Positions 11,167 through 22,424 of a stretch of 64,000 bases of DNA are shown one piece after another (position 1 is the stretch's first letter; each line of letters opens with the position of its first letter). This stretch comes from Cordylochernes scorpioides. Lineage: Eukaryota > Arthropoda > Arachnida > Pseudoscorpiones > Chernetidae. The notes under the pieces are model-generated. The model ran no database searches, was not told where the DNA came from, and saw nothing but the letters and a program-made list of their open reading frames with translations. Both the position numbers and the translations under genes were made by a program. Location of the stretch: the NCBI GenBank assembly GCA_030710605.1, contig CP092865.1, positions 136,541,500-136,605,499 of the forward strand, read 5' to 3'.

Positions 11167-11177
11167 TCCGTATCCAT

Positions 11178-11660
11178 GAAAGCCTCACTAATCTCTTTCT
11201 CCTTCGTTACCCGAGTCAACAATGCTGAGGATTGTCGGGTGTCAAGTCACGGATGGTCACGTCTTCCGGCCGATAGTGTCTCCCACCGCTTACCAAGATA
11301 CACCAGAAGGAAGGCTGGGGCCATTCTCTGAACTTGCTCTATTTGCTCCTCGCAATATTGACCATGCACCAAAAGGAAGAGGTTACAAGGACAGATGCCT
11401 TCTTTTGATACTTTAATACCATTCTCTCGCAATTTTGCGTTGTGTTCTAGCTTGAAATTCGACCCCACAACTTCACCAGCATAAACACCTTTTTGAAAAT
11501 TTCGACCGATTTCATAACTCCTCTTGTAGGAGTTATACAACGAAGCCTATACATATGAGGGCTATATCACGAAACTATGGTACACAGGTTGGATTTGTTT
11601 GAATTTACCAAAGCTGATGCTGTAGCTCCTTCATTTATTGTCACTTCTGCGTTCTGCACT
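11178..11660 (+). repeat. degenerate FB2-like repeat fragment
   Basis: Shares 'cttcaccagc.taaacac', 'cgattt.ataactc' and 'tggtacacaggttg' with 16770-16990 and, more weakly, with 2641-3150. The open frames over 11222-11540 have no recognised domains and probably belong to this repeat. Confidence 0.45.
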
Positions 11661-11917
11661 GGGATTATAAGCGAATGCCCTGGTTTAATGCACTTTTAAA
11701 AATAGATGTGTTCAATTCTGGTACATGAAAAACATCTTCCCGTAATTTTTCGATATAGTTTCATGTGAAAGAATGAATGGTGCGTCCTTACATTTGATCT
11801 TTGTTTGGAATCTTCTCTCCACTTCTTCCATTGTTATAGATTCTTTCTAATATGGAAACCATCCCTAACTTCTTTTTAATTCTGAAACTACTTCGTTATG
11901 CGTTCCAACTAGATACC

Positions 11918-12867
11918 CTTTCGCCGTGGGTATCTGGAACAAGATATCTCTTTGCGTCTTTCGCCGTGGGTATCTGGAACAAGATATCTCTTTGCGTCTT
12001 TCGCCGTGGGTATCTGGAACAAGATATCTCTTTGCGTCTTTCGCCGTGGGTATCTGGAACAAGATATCTCTTTGCGTCTTTCGCCGTGGTTATCTTGAAC
12101 AAATTACATATTTGCGTCTTTCGCCGTGGATATCTGGAACAGAATATTGCTTTGCGTCTTTCGCCGTGGGTATCTGGAACAAGATATCGCTTTGCGTCTT
12201 TCGCCGTGGTTATCTTGAACCAATTATATATTTACGTCTTTCGCCGTGGGTATCTGGAACAGGATATTGCTTTGCGTCTTTCGCCGTGGTTATCTTGAAC
12301 AAATTATATATTTGCGTCTTTCGCCGTGGGTATCTGGAACAAGGTATCTCCTTGCGTCTTTCGCCGTGGGTATCTGGAACAAGATATCTTTGCATATTTC
12401 GCCGTGGGTATCTGGAACAAGATATCTCTTTGAGTCTTTCGCCGTGGGTATCTGGAACAAGATATCTCTTTGCGTCTTTCGCCGTGGGTAACTGGAACAA
12501 GATATCTCTTCGCATATTTTGCCGTGGGTATCTGGAACAAGATATCTCTTCGCATATTTTGCCGTGGGTATCTGGAACAAGATATCTCTTCGCATATTTT
12601 GCCGTGGGTATCTGGAACAAGATATCTCTTCGCATATTTTGCCGTGGGTATCTGGAACAAGATATCTCTTCGCATATTTTGTCGTGGGTATCTGGAACAA
12701 TATATCTCTTCGCATATTTTGCCGTGGGTATCTGGAACAAGATATCTCTTCGCATATTTTGCCGTGGGTATCTGGAACAAGGTATATCTTTGCGTCTTTC
12801 GCCGTTGGTATCTGGAACAAGATATCTCTTCGCATATTTTGCCGTGGGTATCTGGAACAAGGTACCT
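11918..12867 (+). repeat. 40-bp minisatellite, about 24 copies
   Basis: The unit is about 40 bp and contains ttcgccgtgggtatctgg followed by aacaagatatctctttgcgt. At least three unit variants are present: a GCGTC type at the start, an ATTATATA/GAATATTGC type alternating over about 12085-12320, and a CGCATATTTT type in the last third. Because 40 is not a multiple of three and the unit has no stop in any of several frames, long 'ORFs' up to 330 codons appear on both strands. These are artefacts, not genes. Confidence 0.95.
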
Positions 12868-13864
12868 TTTCGGCGTTCTAGGCAGTGCCAATCCAAGTGT
12901 CAAGTAAGATGGCCTTAGATCTAAATAGATTTTCTTCCTTCCTTGTTTTGTAGAAAATAGTTCTATAATTTCACTCGCTCTCCCTATACAGAGACATTCT
13001 AACTAGTCTAATGCAACTTGAGTCAAACCTTCAAAGAAGGAATTCCAATTCTTCTAAGATTTTACTGACTCATTTCTTGATTCACGCGGTCTCCCGAAAC
13101 TGCAGATCATTATTTCAAACCCCCATAACTGACACCTATATATTAAAGTACTGTATATATAGGGATGATATGATTCAGAAAAAAAGGCCTGTTAACCCTG
13201 ACATTCATCAGATCAAAGATATTATAGTGACGTTTATTGAAGACACACGAGATAACCAAGTGTGAACAGTCTCTGTCTTCTTCTTCTTCTTCAAAAGAAA
13301 AAGAAAATAGACGATCGGCTTTCTAAAGTGTGCATATGCATAGATGTATTATGCAAATAGGTTATAGCATATCCAACAAATAAGACCAAAAGGGGGAAAT
13401 TTTGATGAGGTAAGTTATTTTTGAATACTTTAAATACTTTAAACTAGATAATTATATATTTGATATATCAACAAACTCAAATTTAATAGACATTGTGTGT
13501 TAAACCTACTGAAATATTATATATAGAATCATATCTTCTTTCTTATCTCCACTCAATCATATTAGGGTGTCAAGCTTGTAAACCTTGAGACTTGACAACC
13601 ATCATGACTGGGTGAATTATATTATTTGTGACTGAGGTACTCAGAGGAAGGATGTCACTTCTGTATTCTCCAATGTTCTAAGAACATGCCTGTTAGGAGA
13701 AACTGGTACAACAGCAACAAAAGACTCTTTTAAAGACGTTTTGTCTTATATTGACTCGCTTCGGAGTCCAAGAAAGCTAAAAGGGAGACAATAGTAAGAG
13801 CTTCAATATAGGTAATCAGTTATGTACAGTCTTGTTGGAGAGATACTACATATCTTCTAGTTAT
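12868..13864. other. mixed repeat debris, no gene
   Basis: Includes a Tc1-like MITE fragment at about 13218-13290 ('tattgaagacacacgagata' then 'accaagtgtgaacag') and a tract related to 35280-35345 ('catgactgggtga'). Otherwise unassigned. Confidence 0.4.
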
Positions 13865-14095
13865 CTTCTTTTTCCATTTTCATACGATATTCAGGAAATG
13901 AAGACATTAAAGCACGAATGTTTCATTTACACACATATATAAAAACAAACTTCTACTATCCTTACTGCTATCAAAAATATTGATAGAGTTTTGCTTATCA
14001 GTGGTGAACCCTCCCAGCGGTTTTGTCAATTCAATATACCAGACTGCTACTTAGAGCTCTAATACTGTATTGAATCATTCTGCTTATATACAAAC
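13865..14095 (+). repeat. FB1 foldback copy, partial
   Basis: Carries 'acttctactatccttactgc', 'atcagtggtgaaccctccca' and 'agagctctaatactgtattg' in the FB1 order. It ends at (CAA)n-containing sequence from 14095 that looks like the tail of a different retroposon. Confidence 0.65.
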
Positions 14096-14798
14096 AACAA
14101 CAACAACAAAAGCCTTTATTGAGGACCTCTCGTCCTATAAAGGATTCGCCAGTTTACAGAGTAATTAAAGAGAACTAAGAATACAGAGAGAAACCTATAA
14201 GTAGTAGGTATAGTATAGTATTTTCTACCCTGTGACTATATACAACAGCAGCAACAAGCCTTTTACTGGAATCAAAGTCCCATACAGGATTCGTCATTCT
14301 AATCCTGACAAAGATTATTTACATATAATTATTTACATCAATTCTGTAAAAAATAAATGTAATTTAGAAATTAAATATTAGGCAAAATTAATAATTTAAA
14401 TAATCCTTGTTTTCTCTAACTATTGCAATAATTACTATAGCGATAGGCTGGTGTTATTCTGGAGGAAATGATCAGCTGAATTTGATGCTTTTAAATATAT
14501 GAGGCTTTATTCTACAATGATAACATACAAAAAATGAACTAAACTCAATCTAAACTATCCCGATCTATTAGGGTAAGCTTGCTTCAGCTTCTTCAACAGA
14601 CCTTTTCTCTAATTCAGCTTTTTCACTTTCTTCAATGGACTTTTTCCTCCTTATCTCCAATTCTTCTTTGACTTTATCTTCTTTTACCTTTAACTTTATC
14701 CTCTTTTACTTTAACTCTATCCTCTTTACCTTCAACTCTTCTTTAACTCTATCTTCTTTACCTTTAATTCTTCTTTAACTCTATCTTATTTGCCTGTT
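14096..14798. other. unassigned sequence with CAA-repeat phrases and pyrimidine-rich tract
   Basis: Two related phrases, 'aaaagcctttattgaggacc' near 14109 and 'caagccttttactggaatc' near 14254, suggest a repeated retroposon end. 14640-14790 is an imperfect CTT/CTTTAACT pyrimidine-rich repeat. No gene seen. Confidence 0.4.
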
Positions 14799-14942
14799 CA
14801 CTTGAGTTGCTCGCTAGATCACTTGAGTTGCTCGCTAGATCACTTGAGTTGCTCGCTAGATCACTTGAGTTGCTCGCTAAATCACTTGAGTTGCTCGCTT
14901 GATCACTTGAGTTGCTCGCTAGATCACTTGAGTTGCTCGCTT
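14799..14942 (+). repeat. 21-bp minisatellite, about 7 copies
   Basis: The unit is cacttgagttgctcgctaga plus one base. The period is divisible by three, so the plus frame from 14790 reads as a heptapeptide repeat (LSCSLDH). It has no upstream exon or domain and I treat it as non-coding. Confidence 0.85.
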
Positions 14943-15260
14943 CTAGGCTCAGGCACTCTAATCCTTACTATGCCCTTTTCTCTCCTAATCTCCTCACTCT
15001 CCCCCGATCTCTTACCTTTTTCGCCGGCTTTTATAGTCGTATAAGGTCACGTGGACGGACTCTGTGGCGCATCCCTTGGCGCGCGCCATCTAGAGCCGTC
15101 TTCCTGAATCATTTCCAACAAATTCATTCTGCTTATATATGGTACACTGAAAGATGGAATCTCAGAAATGGTATTCAAGTAAACTATGGACATACGCTTT
15201 TAGGACAGTAGAATTAAATATAAATATTTTAATGATATTCTCAGATTTTCTGTTGAACTT

Positions 15261-15785
15261 TAGAAATGATTGTACAAGTATATGTAAAGCTTTCATTGAC
15301 CTATAAATCATAGAAAAACGTGAAAATCTTGTTATGTTGATATAGCGATGTAGAACTGTGTCAATTTTGTGCTTCTTTCTGACGTCGTGAACAATAAAAG
15401 ATGCTACATCCAATCTTTGAGAATGTATCTTCTCTTAACTCAGATTTTAAGCCCAACAGCTATCTTCAAGTCTCAAGATATCAATTGAAACAATGACCTT
15501 TACATCCATTACAGTATTAGAGCTCTAAGTAACGGTCGGTAGAACTTTAGAACGGATCGTGCAAATAGGTAAAGCTTTCATTGACCAATAAATCATAGAA
15601 AAACTTGTAAATCTTTACTTGTTATGTTGATAGCCATGTAAAATTGTGTCAATTTTGTGTTTCTTTCTGACGCCGGGAACAATAAAAGATGCTATATCCT
15701 ATCTTCAAAAATGTATCTTCTCTTAACTAACATTTTAAGCCCAACATCGATCTTCAAGTCTCAATATATAAATTGAAACAATGAC
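15261..15785 (+). repeat. two-copy direct repeat of about 240 bp
   Basis: 15261-15502 and 15545-15785 share long phrases such as 'aaagctttcattgacc', 'ataaatcatagaaaaac' and 'gaacaataaaagatgcta'. FB1 sequence lies before the first copy and between the two. No coding capacity was found. Confidence 0.7.
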
Positions 15786-15969
15786 CTTGAACTGTGATCG
15801 AATAACAATAAGATTTGATGAACCTTGACATAACAATGATAAAATCTAAAAGGAAGCTGAATAAAAAACACAATCGGAGTATTGTTTCTACTAATTGAAA
15901 CGATAGAAAGTAAAAAATAACTTTTTTTATGACACTTGTGCTGCAGATCTTACTGTGAAGATGGAAAAA

Positions 15970-16200
15970 TTAGATAAAATGGTTTGGCTAATCAGTGGTG
16001 AATCCACTCAGCGGTTTCGCCAAATTAATCCACAGACATATCTACTATCGTATTGGATTATTTCCTTATGAAATCTTCAATTTATTTGGAAGGTTTATTA
16101 AGGGTATTTAGGGAATCTATGAACATACACTTCTATGGTTGCAGAATTGTATACATTGAATTACAAATTAATTCATCGAAAAACGTTCTTTGGCAATTAT
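15970..16200 (+). repeat. diverged FB1-like copy
   Basis: Holds 'ggctaatcagtggtgaat', 'cagcggtttcgcca' and 'ctatgaacatacacttctat', a weaker version of FB1. A similar weak copy is at about 24365-24510. Confidence 0.45.
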
Positions 16201-16349
16201 ACAATAGTTGGCGTGATCGTAGCCAACCAATAGGAGAGTGCCATTCCAAAAAAAAAGCAAACGGTGACAGAGATGAAAACTGAAGAATCGATGACGCTCG
16301 TAACTGTATATAGAATAAGCTCTTATAACAACGTACTATCATATATTTA

Positions 16350-16500
16350 TATTAAAATAAAAAAGGCATATCCTGAACACAAGTACATGAGCTTTTTAGA
16401 TAGCAGAGCGCCATTGATTTAGCCTGTTCCCTGATATTTGGCTAACTCATTTTCTTGATAAATCGAAAAAAGCCATCCACGAACACGTATCGGGCTGTTG
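16350..16500 (+). mobile_element. MITE family M3 copy
   Basis: Begins 'aaaaaaggcatatcctgaac' and contains 'gctttttagatagcagagcg' and 'agcctgttccctgatatttg', matching 53835-53945 and the flanks of the SINE-B copy at 26418-26702. Confidence 0.55.
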
Positions 16501-16769
16501 ACGCTCGTCAGCGTGGAGCAGCTGTACCACTGCGACCAAAATTGTTTTGGTCCCAGAGGCTTTTTAAGAAACCAAAGTAATGGCATTTAAGGCCAAACTT
16601 GCGTAGATATTTATTTGTATCAAAAGAGCACCTCTCTCCTTAATTATACATCAGAAGAATGCAATAAGGTTATGTACTGTGCATCGGTCTGATGTATAAT
16701 TGAAGGGAGTGGTGCCTTTTTTGGTACATGAATATCATTCTCATGTAATTTTATGTTGAATTCTTACCT

Positions 16770-16990
16770 GAAATTCGGCCCTTGCTATTTCACCAGCTTA
16801 AACACGTGTTTGGTAAATTAGGCCGATTCTATAACCACTCTCGTAGGATGTTATGACATTGAAGCCGTCCCTGTACTGATGAGGGCCAACGCCCGACACT
16901 ATGATACACAGGTTGTCTTTTGTCTGTATTTACCAAAACTGATGTTGTGGTTCATTCTTTATCATCACTAGTAAAGCTTTTTACTGGGGT
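16770..16990 (+). repeat. FB2-like fragment
   Basis: Shares 'tttcaccagcttaaacac', 'gtactgatgagggcca' and 'ccaaaactgatgttgtggtt' with 2641-3150 and 11430-11640. Confidence 0.5.
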
Positions 16991-17269
16991 GATGAATAAG
17001 TGCATCGTTCTGATGTACGAATATATTGTCACTGAATATTTATTTTGAATACTCTGTTGTTTATCATCATAAATATTTGCATAGTCATTACCCCTTACCA
17101 TGCTTGTATATTATCACTTGTAAAATTAATTGACATATTTTCCATTCTATAGATTTAATTAATAAATTAATTTTAATTAAAGTGACAATACCGTGACAAT
17201 ATATATTTTTAAAAAAACATAATACATCACACAGTAAGAGATTTTACCTTTTGATTGAAAAGTGAAAAA

Positions 17270-19830
17270 CATCCTTTCCAATCTTTGTATCACAATATCT
17301 GTTGTAGATATAGTTTAGTGACGAGGTCAATTCACTCGGGTTCAACGCCATATTTGCATATACTACACAAGATACGCATCCTGGTAGAATGCTACCATTT
17401 ATCCAAGAAGTTTGAATATTGTCAGGAGGACAGAGTATTCCCTCTTATCTGGACTGGACGGATCGGTCGGGGTAAACAGTGGCGCCACATGGAAGGTAGA
17501 AAAACTCAGTTCTCCCCTCTTGTTCTAACTGCTGGGTCGATTTGGCTCATGTACACAGTAACTTTACTTTATATTTAAAATCGTTCCTAAAACTAATTCA
17601 AAGTGATTCGGAAGCCTATTTGAATATTTTCCTTCGCGATAATATATTTTCTAACTTTATATAAAAATTAAACAAAGCGCAGCTTCCGAAAATGAGTTTC
17701 ATGCTTTATATTATCTCAAGCTTTCGGGGATTACAAACCTTTCTACAGGAATATATGACTCCTGTCATTTCTAAATTTATAATATAACATGTGTGATGAC
17801 TATGTTTTATGGTGACCTCGAGGATCATCTCTCGACATCGTATTTGCATATGCTACCCAAGGTAACTTCTGGTAGCAATTAGCATCTGTTTAAGAAATAG
17901 AAAAAGTTACAAATATCACCATTGATCAGAAAAGCGACTTGTTTCTTTATTGTAAACTTTCAAGCCTTCGATCAAAAGAACATCGACGAGCCTAAGGCAA
18001 AACGGCAGATCTTGGATTATGGTAGATTCTAGCATTCTGGTAGATGCCAACATTTTTTAGAATCTAGAATCTTGTTTTAGGCCCGTGGATGAACTTTGAT
18101 CGAAAGCTTTGAGTTTACATGAAAGAAACTTATTATTTTTACAATCTGTGTTTTGATATTTCCTATTTGTTTTTCTTGCTACTTGGTAAAACATTGTATC
18201 TGTGATTGATATGGTTTAGTAAATAAGTCAAGATTCTCCCCTCGGGTTCAATACCATATTTGCATAGGCTACGCAAGATAAACGCTCGGGTAAGATTTTA
18301 TTATCTGTTAGAGAAGTGAAAACATCTGTTCCAATTTTATAATAACCATATCTGTAATGGTTGTGCTTCATGACAAAGTCAAGACTCTTCCCTTGTCCTC
18401 GATTCCATATTTGCATATACTATCCAAGATATACCCGGGTTAAACGCCGTATTTGCGTAGGCTACCCAAGATAAACATCCTGGTAGGAATTTATCATATG
18501 TGAAGTAAGTAAAGCATCTATTCCAACCTTTTAACAACCATATCTGTGTGTGTGTGTGGTCGTTGTGTTTAATAACGAATTCAGGAATCTCACCTTGGAC
18601 TAGACGCTATATTTGCATATACTACCCAAGATATACCTGGGTTCAACGCCGTATTTGCCTAAACAAAAGATACCGTCTGTTAAAGAAGTGAAAACATTTA
18701 TTCGAACCTTGCAACAACCATATCTGTGGTCGTTGTGTTTAATGACGAAGTCAAGACTCTCCCCTTGGCTTCGATGCCATATTTGCATATACTACCTAAT
18801 ATATATCTAGATTCAACTTTGTATTTGCATAGGCTACTCAAGATAAACATCCTGGTTGGATTTCACCATCTGTTAAAGAAATGAAAACATCTGTTCCAAT
18901 CTGGCAACAACCATATCTGTGGTGGATTTGATTGATGACGAAGTCAAGGCTCTCCTCATTGGCTAGACTCCATATTTGCTTATGCTACCTAATATACACC
19001 CCGTTTCAACGCCAAATTTGCATACAAAAGATAACAATATTTAAAGAAATGAAATAATCTGTTCCTATCTTGCAACAACCATATCTATAGTGCTGCGTTT
19101 CACGAGAAAGTAAAGACTCTCAATTCGGGCTCGACGCTTTATTTGCATATACTACCCAAGATATACCTGGTTTAAAACCGTATTTTCATACAAAAGATAC
19201 AATTTGTTAAATAAATGAAAACATCTGTTCCAATCTTACAACTACCATATCTGTGTGGTGACTGTGTTTAATGATGAAGTCAAGACTCTCCTCTTGACTT
19301 CGAAGCCATATTTGCATAAACTAATATATATTCGGGTTCAATGCCGCATTATAAAAAATACCATCTCTTAAAGGAATGAAATAATCTGTTCCAATCTTGT
19401 AACAACCATATCTATAGTGACTGTGTTTAATGACAAAGTCAAAACTCTCCTCTTTGGCTAGACGCCATATTTGCATATACTATCCAATATACACCCGGGT
19501 TCAACGCCGTATTTGTATATCTAAGATACCATCTGTTAAATAAATGAAATAATCTGTTCCAAATTTGCAACAACCATATCTATAGTGACTGTGTTTAATG
19601 ACGAAGTCAAGACTCTCCTCTTGACTTCGAATCCATATTTGCATATGCAATCTAATATATATTCGAGTTCAACGCCGTATTTGCATACAAAAAATACCAT
19701 ATCTTAAAGAAATGAAGTAATCTGTTCCAATCTTGCAACAACCATATCTATGGTGACTGTGCTTTATGACAAAGTCAAGACTCTCAATTCGGGCTAGCGG
19801 CCATATTTGCATATGCTACCACCACAGGAT
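17270..19830 (+). repeat. degenerate satellite with a period of about 170 bp
   Basis: Recurring landmarks are 'caaccatatctgt', 'gacgaagtcaagactctcc', 'catatttgcatatactac' and 'gaaaacatctgttcca'. The spacing of 'accatatct' is about 192, 179, 192, 170, 167, 159, 169 and 167 bp from 18345 to 19740. Units before about 18200 are more decayed. There is no coding capacity. The period is close to nucleosome length, as in many centromere-type or heterochromatic satellites, but a centromere role is not implied. Confidence 0.8.
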
Positions 19831-20200
19831 GACAATCAGACGAGGACACGCAAGGGTGTTTGTCGTCCCAAGCCCCGCCTACTGTCTATTGTTTGGCCGT
19901 TTCATTAATTATGCCCGCAGTAGGACGGTACCGGGGCACGCACCCGTAGGCCCTCCCCGCCGCATGTCTCAATACTTTTTATCAATTTCAACCTTTACTT
20001 TTCATTAAAAGATACTTCAAATATTGATTTATTTACTAATAAAATAGTTAACTTCTATACTGAACAATCGCTTTTTTGATACCGTTTAATAAAAGTGGGA
20101 AAATATGAAGAATTTGATGAATATTTTAGAATTTCAAGAAAATACTTCCTCATTTTGTTATAATAAAGCTGGTTCAAACCAAAGTGAGATGAACTTAAGT

Positions 20201-20416
20201 TCATATGTGTTGTTGTTGTTGCTTATTCCTCGAGTCGTTTAAACGATCTCCATTAGGTTCCCATTGTCTCAGTTTTTCTATTATAGTCCTGGGGTTTTCC
20301 CAGAGTTCTTTTTTAGAGGATTTGATACAATTTAATAGATGTTCAGGACTGGTTGGTTGGGAATCGCATTTGAGGCATTTCAGGAATGTTTTGATTTTTC
20401 CATTAAATTTGAGCAT
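20201..20416 (-). pseudogene. 3' end fragment of a non-LTR retrotransposon (LINE)
   Basis: The minus-strand frame holds FLKCLKCDSQPTSPEHLLNC followed by a Leu/Trp-rich segment. This resembles the Cys/His-containing C-terminus found after the RNase H domain of jockey-like LINE proteins (CxxC, then PEHLLxC). It ends in a (CAA)n tail, visible on the plus strand as tgttgttgttgttg at about 20208-20221. No RT domain is attached, so this is a 5'-truncated insertion. The family assignment is by motif recall only. Confidence 0.5.
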
Positions 20417-20569
20417 AGTTCATATGTTTGTAACAAAAGATCTTGTACATGTAGTCAAGACTATCTTGAATATTTCCGTTTTATATTTGGATACATTTGT
20501 ATTGCCAAGAAAAGTTAGAATTTTTAGTATTTTGAGATTTTAACAATAAATAGAAGAAGTTCAAGTAAC

Positions 20570-20693
20570 CAAACGGGGCTCTGGCACATTTGTAAGTGCA
20601 AAGTCGAACTGCACATGTGTAGACATATGGTGCACTTACAGTAAAAGCAGTCGCCTACTACTACCCACCCTGATTACCATGGCCTGTAACAAA
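20570..20693 (+). mobile_element. SINE-A fragment (3' body)
   Basis: Carries 'aacggggctctggcacattt', 'gtgtagacatatggtgcact' and 'cctactactacccaccc', the body and 3' end of SINE-A, without the tRNA head. Confidence 0.7.
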
Positions 20694-21075
20694 TATAGAG
20701 CAATAAATCTGTTTTAGACATTTTCATTGAATAAATAATAAAATATAAATTATTTCTTCGACACAATATTGTTACGACATTTCTCAGCCGTCGATGTTTG
20801 CGTACAAGGTTTCTAAGAAAACAATGTGGATTGTTATGGATACAGCTTAGTACGGTATCTTGTATTACAAGAAATGCTAAACAAAAGTACGAGCGGCACG
20901 AGACGCTCGCGGACTCAACCCGAAGAACTCTCTCGGAAAGCTTTGTCATACAGAACAGAGGTAGTATCCATTTCACAGTATATTTGAAATTCAAGCCTTT
21001 CGAATCATTGTTCTTTTCAACAGTCTTATTAACAAGGACATCAAGCTTTCTGATATTTTCTTAGACACACATTTA

Positions 21076-22372
21076 CGAGGGGTGTCCCATAAGTCCGTGG
21101 CCCGACCATGAGAACGAAATATTAGAAACTGATAACATTTTACCATATATATACCTTAAAGCCTTGTATAAAGATATGTACATTTTTAAGTTTATACAAC
21201 TATCCGATTTTTTGTTATAGGTTCTGAAATAGGACAAGAAACAGGAATCATCTAAAATGGAGACAAACAAGATTCGTGCGGTAATAAAATATCTTTGTAA
21301 GAAAGGAATGTCGCCGAAGGAAATCTATGAGGATATGGTGGATACATTAAGGGAAGATGCTCCTTCCTATATCACAGTAAAAAATGGGTAGCTGCGTTTA
21401 AATTAGGGAGGATCAGCACTGAAGACGAACATCGACCAGGAAGACCTGTTGAGTCAGTACTCAAGAAAACATCGACAAGATACATGATTTGGTTATGTTG
21501 GACAGAAGAATGGCAGTTCGTCAGATAAAAGAGACCTTAGGTATTCCAAAAACAACAGTGGATCGGATCATGAGAGAACACTTGGGCCTCAGGAAGCTTT
21601 CTGTCCGTTGGGTTCCCAAACTTTTGACACCCGATCGAAAAGGCTGTAAGGAGAAAGTTATCTTCGGACAATCTTGCGTTATTTGAAGTAAATCCAGAGG
21701 AGTTTGTTAATAGATTTGTTACCATGGATGAGACTTGGGCCCATCACTTTACACCAGAGTCCAAGCAACAATCCATGCAATGGAGACACTCCGGTTCCCC
21801 TCCCCCCAAGAAAGCCAAGACAGTTCCATCAGCAGGGAAGGTTATGGTGCCTGTATTTTGGGATTCCGAGGGTGTACTTCTTCTAGACTTTCTGAATAAT
21901 GGTCAAACCATCACTGGCAATTATTATGCAAATCTTGTGAAGCAACTACGAGAAGCTATTAGAGAAAAAGAGAAGAGGAAAGTTGTCCAGGAAGATCGTT
22001 TACCATCAAGACAATGCTCCGAGTCATCGGTCGCTGCAAGCCATGGCTGCTATTTATGATTCTGGCTTTGAACTTTTACCACATGCACCCTATTCACCAG
22101 ATCTAGCTCCGTCTGACTTCCACTTATTTCCTCATTTGAAAAAATCACTTTCTGGCATTTATTTTAGGACAGATGAAGAGGTCATTGATGCTGTAACCTC
22201 ATTTTTTGAGTCACTTGAAACATCGTTCTTTTTGGAGGGCATAAAAGCATTAGACCATCGCTGGAAAAAGTGTATAGACCTTAAAGGGGATTATGTTGAA
22301 AAATAAATCATAATCATTTTATTAGTCATTTTCTTTATATGTCGGGACCACGGACTTATGGGACACCCCTCG
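21076..22372 (+). mobile_element. mariner element, 1297 bp
   Basis: Terminal inverted repeats of about 31 bp (cgaggggtgtcccataagtc ... and its complement) are almost perfect. They are flanked by TA at 21074-21075 and 22373-22374, the Tc1/mariner target duplication. The element contains one dead transposase gene and nothing else. Confidence 0.93.
21257..22306 (+). pseudogene. mariner transposase, broken by frameshifts
   Basis: The frame starts at ATG 21257 with a typical mariner N-terminus, including an RxxIKYLxKKGxSxKE-like helix, and goes through a second helix-turn-helix (IKETLGIPKTTVDRIM). The catalytic triad is preserved in pieces: Asp at 21727 (VTMDETW), Asp at 22010 (YHQDNAPSH) and Asp at 22115 (LAPSDFHLF). 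The last two are separated by 34 residues, so this is a DD34D mariner. Four frame changes break it: near 21383-21389 (stop TAG at 21389), near 21450-21460, near 21636 (extra A) and near 21965 (extra A). The original length would be about 350 residues, the usual mariner size. No functional protein can be made. Confidence 0.92.
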
Positions 22373-22424
22373 TATATATATCATATTTGCATAACAATTT
22401 TTTTCTTTTTTTTTTTGCTGTTGT

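Noticed and set aside
11926-12918. 330-residue open frame and several overlapping ones on both strands
   Set aside because: They are produced by the stop-free 40-bp minisatellite; the encoded repeat changes frame every unit and no single frame is favoured.
14790-15044. 84-codon frame with an LSCSLDH heptad
   Set aside because: It is an in-frame 21-bp minisatellite without exon signals or homology.
17270-19830. possible tRNA or gene cluster because of the regular spacing
   Set aside because: No Pol III boxes, stems or frames; it is a decayed satellite.
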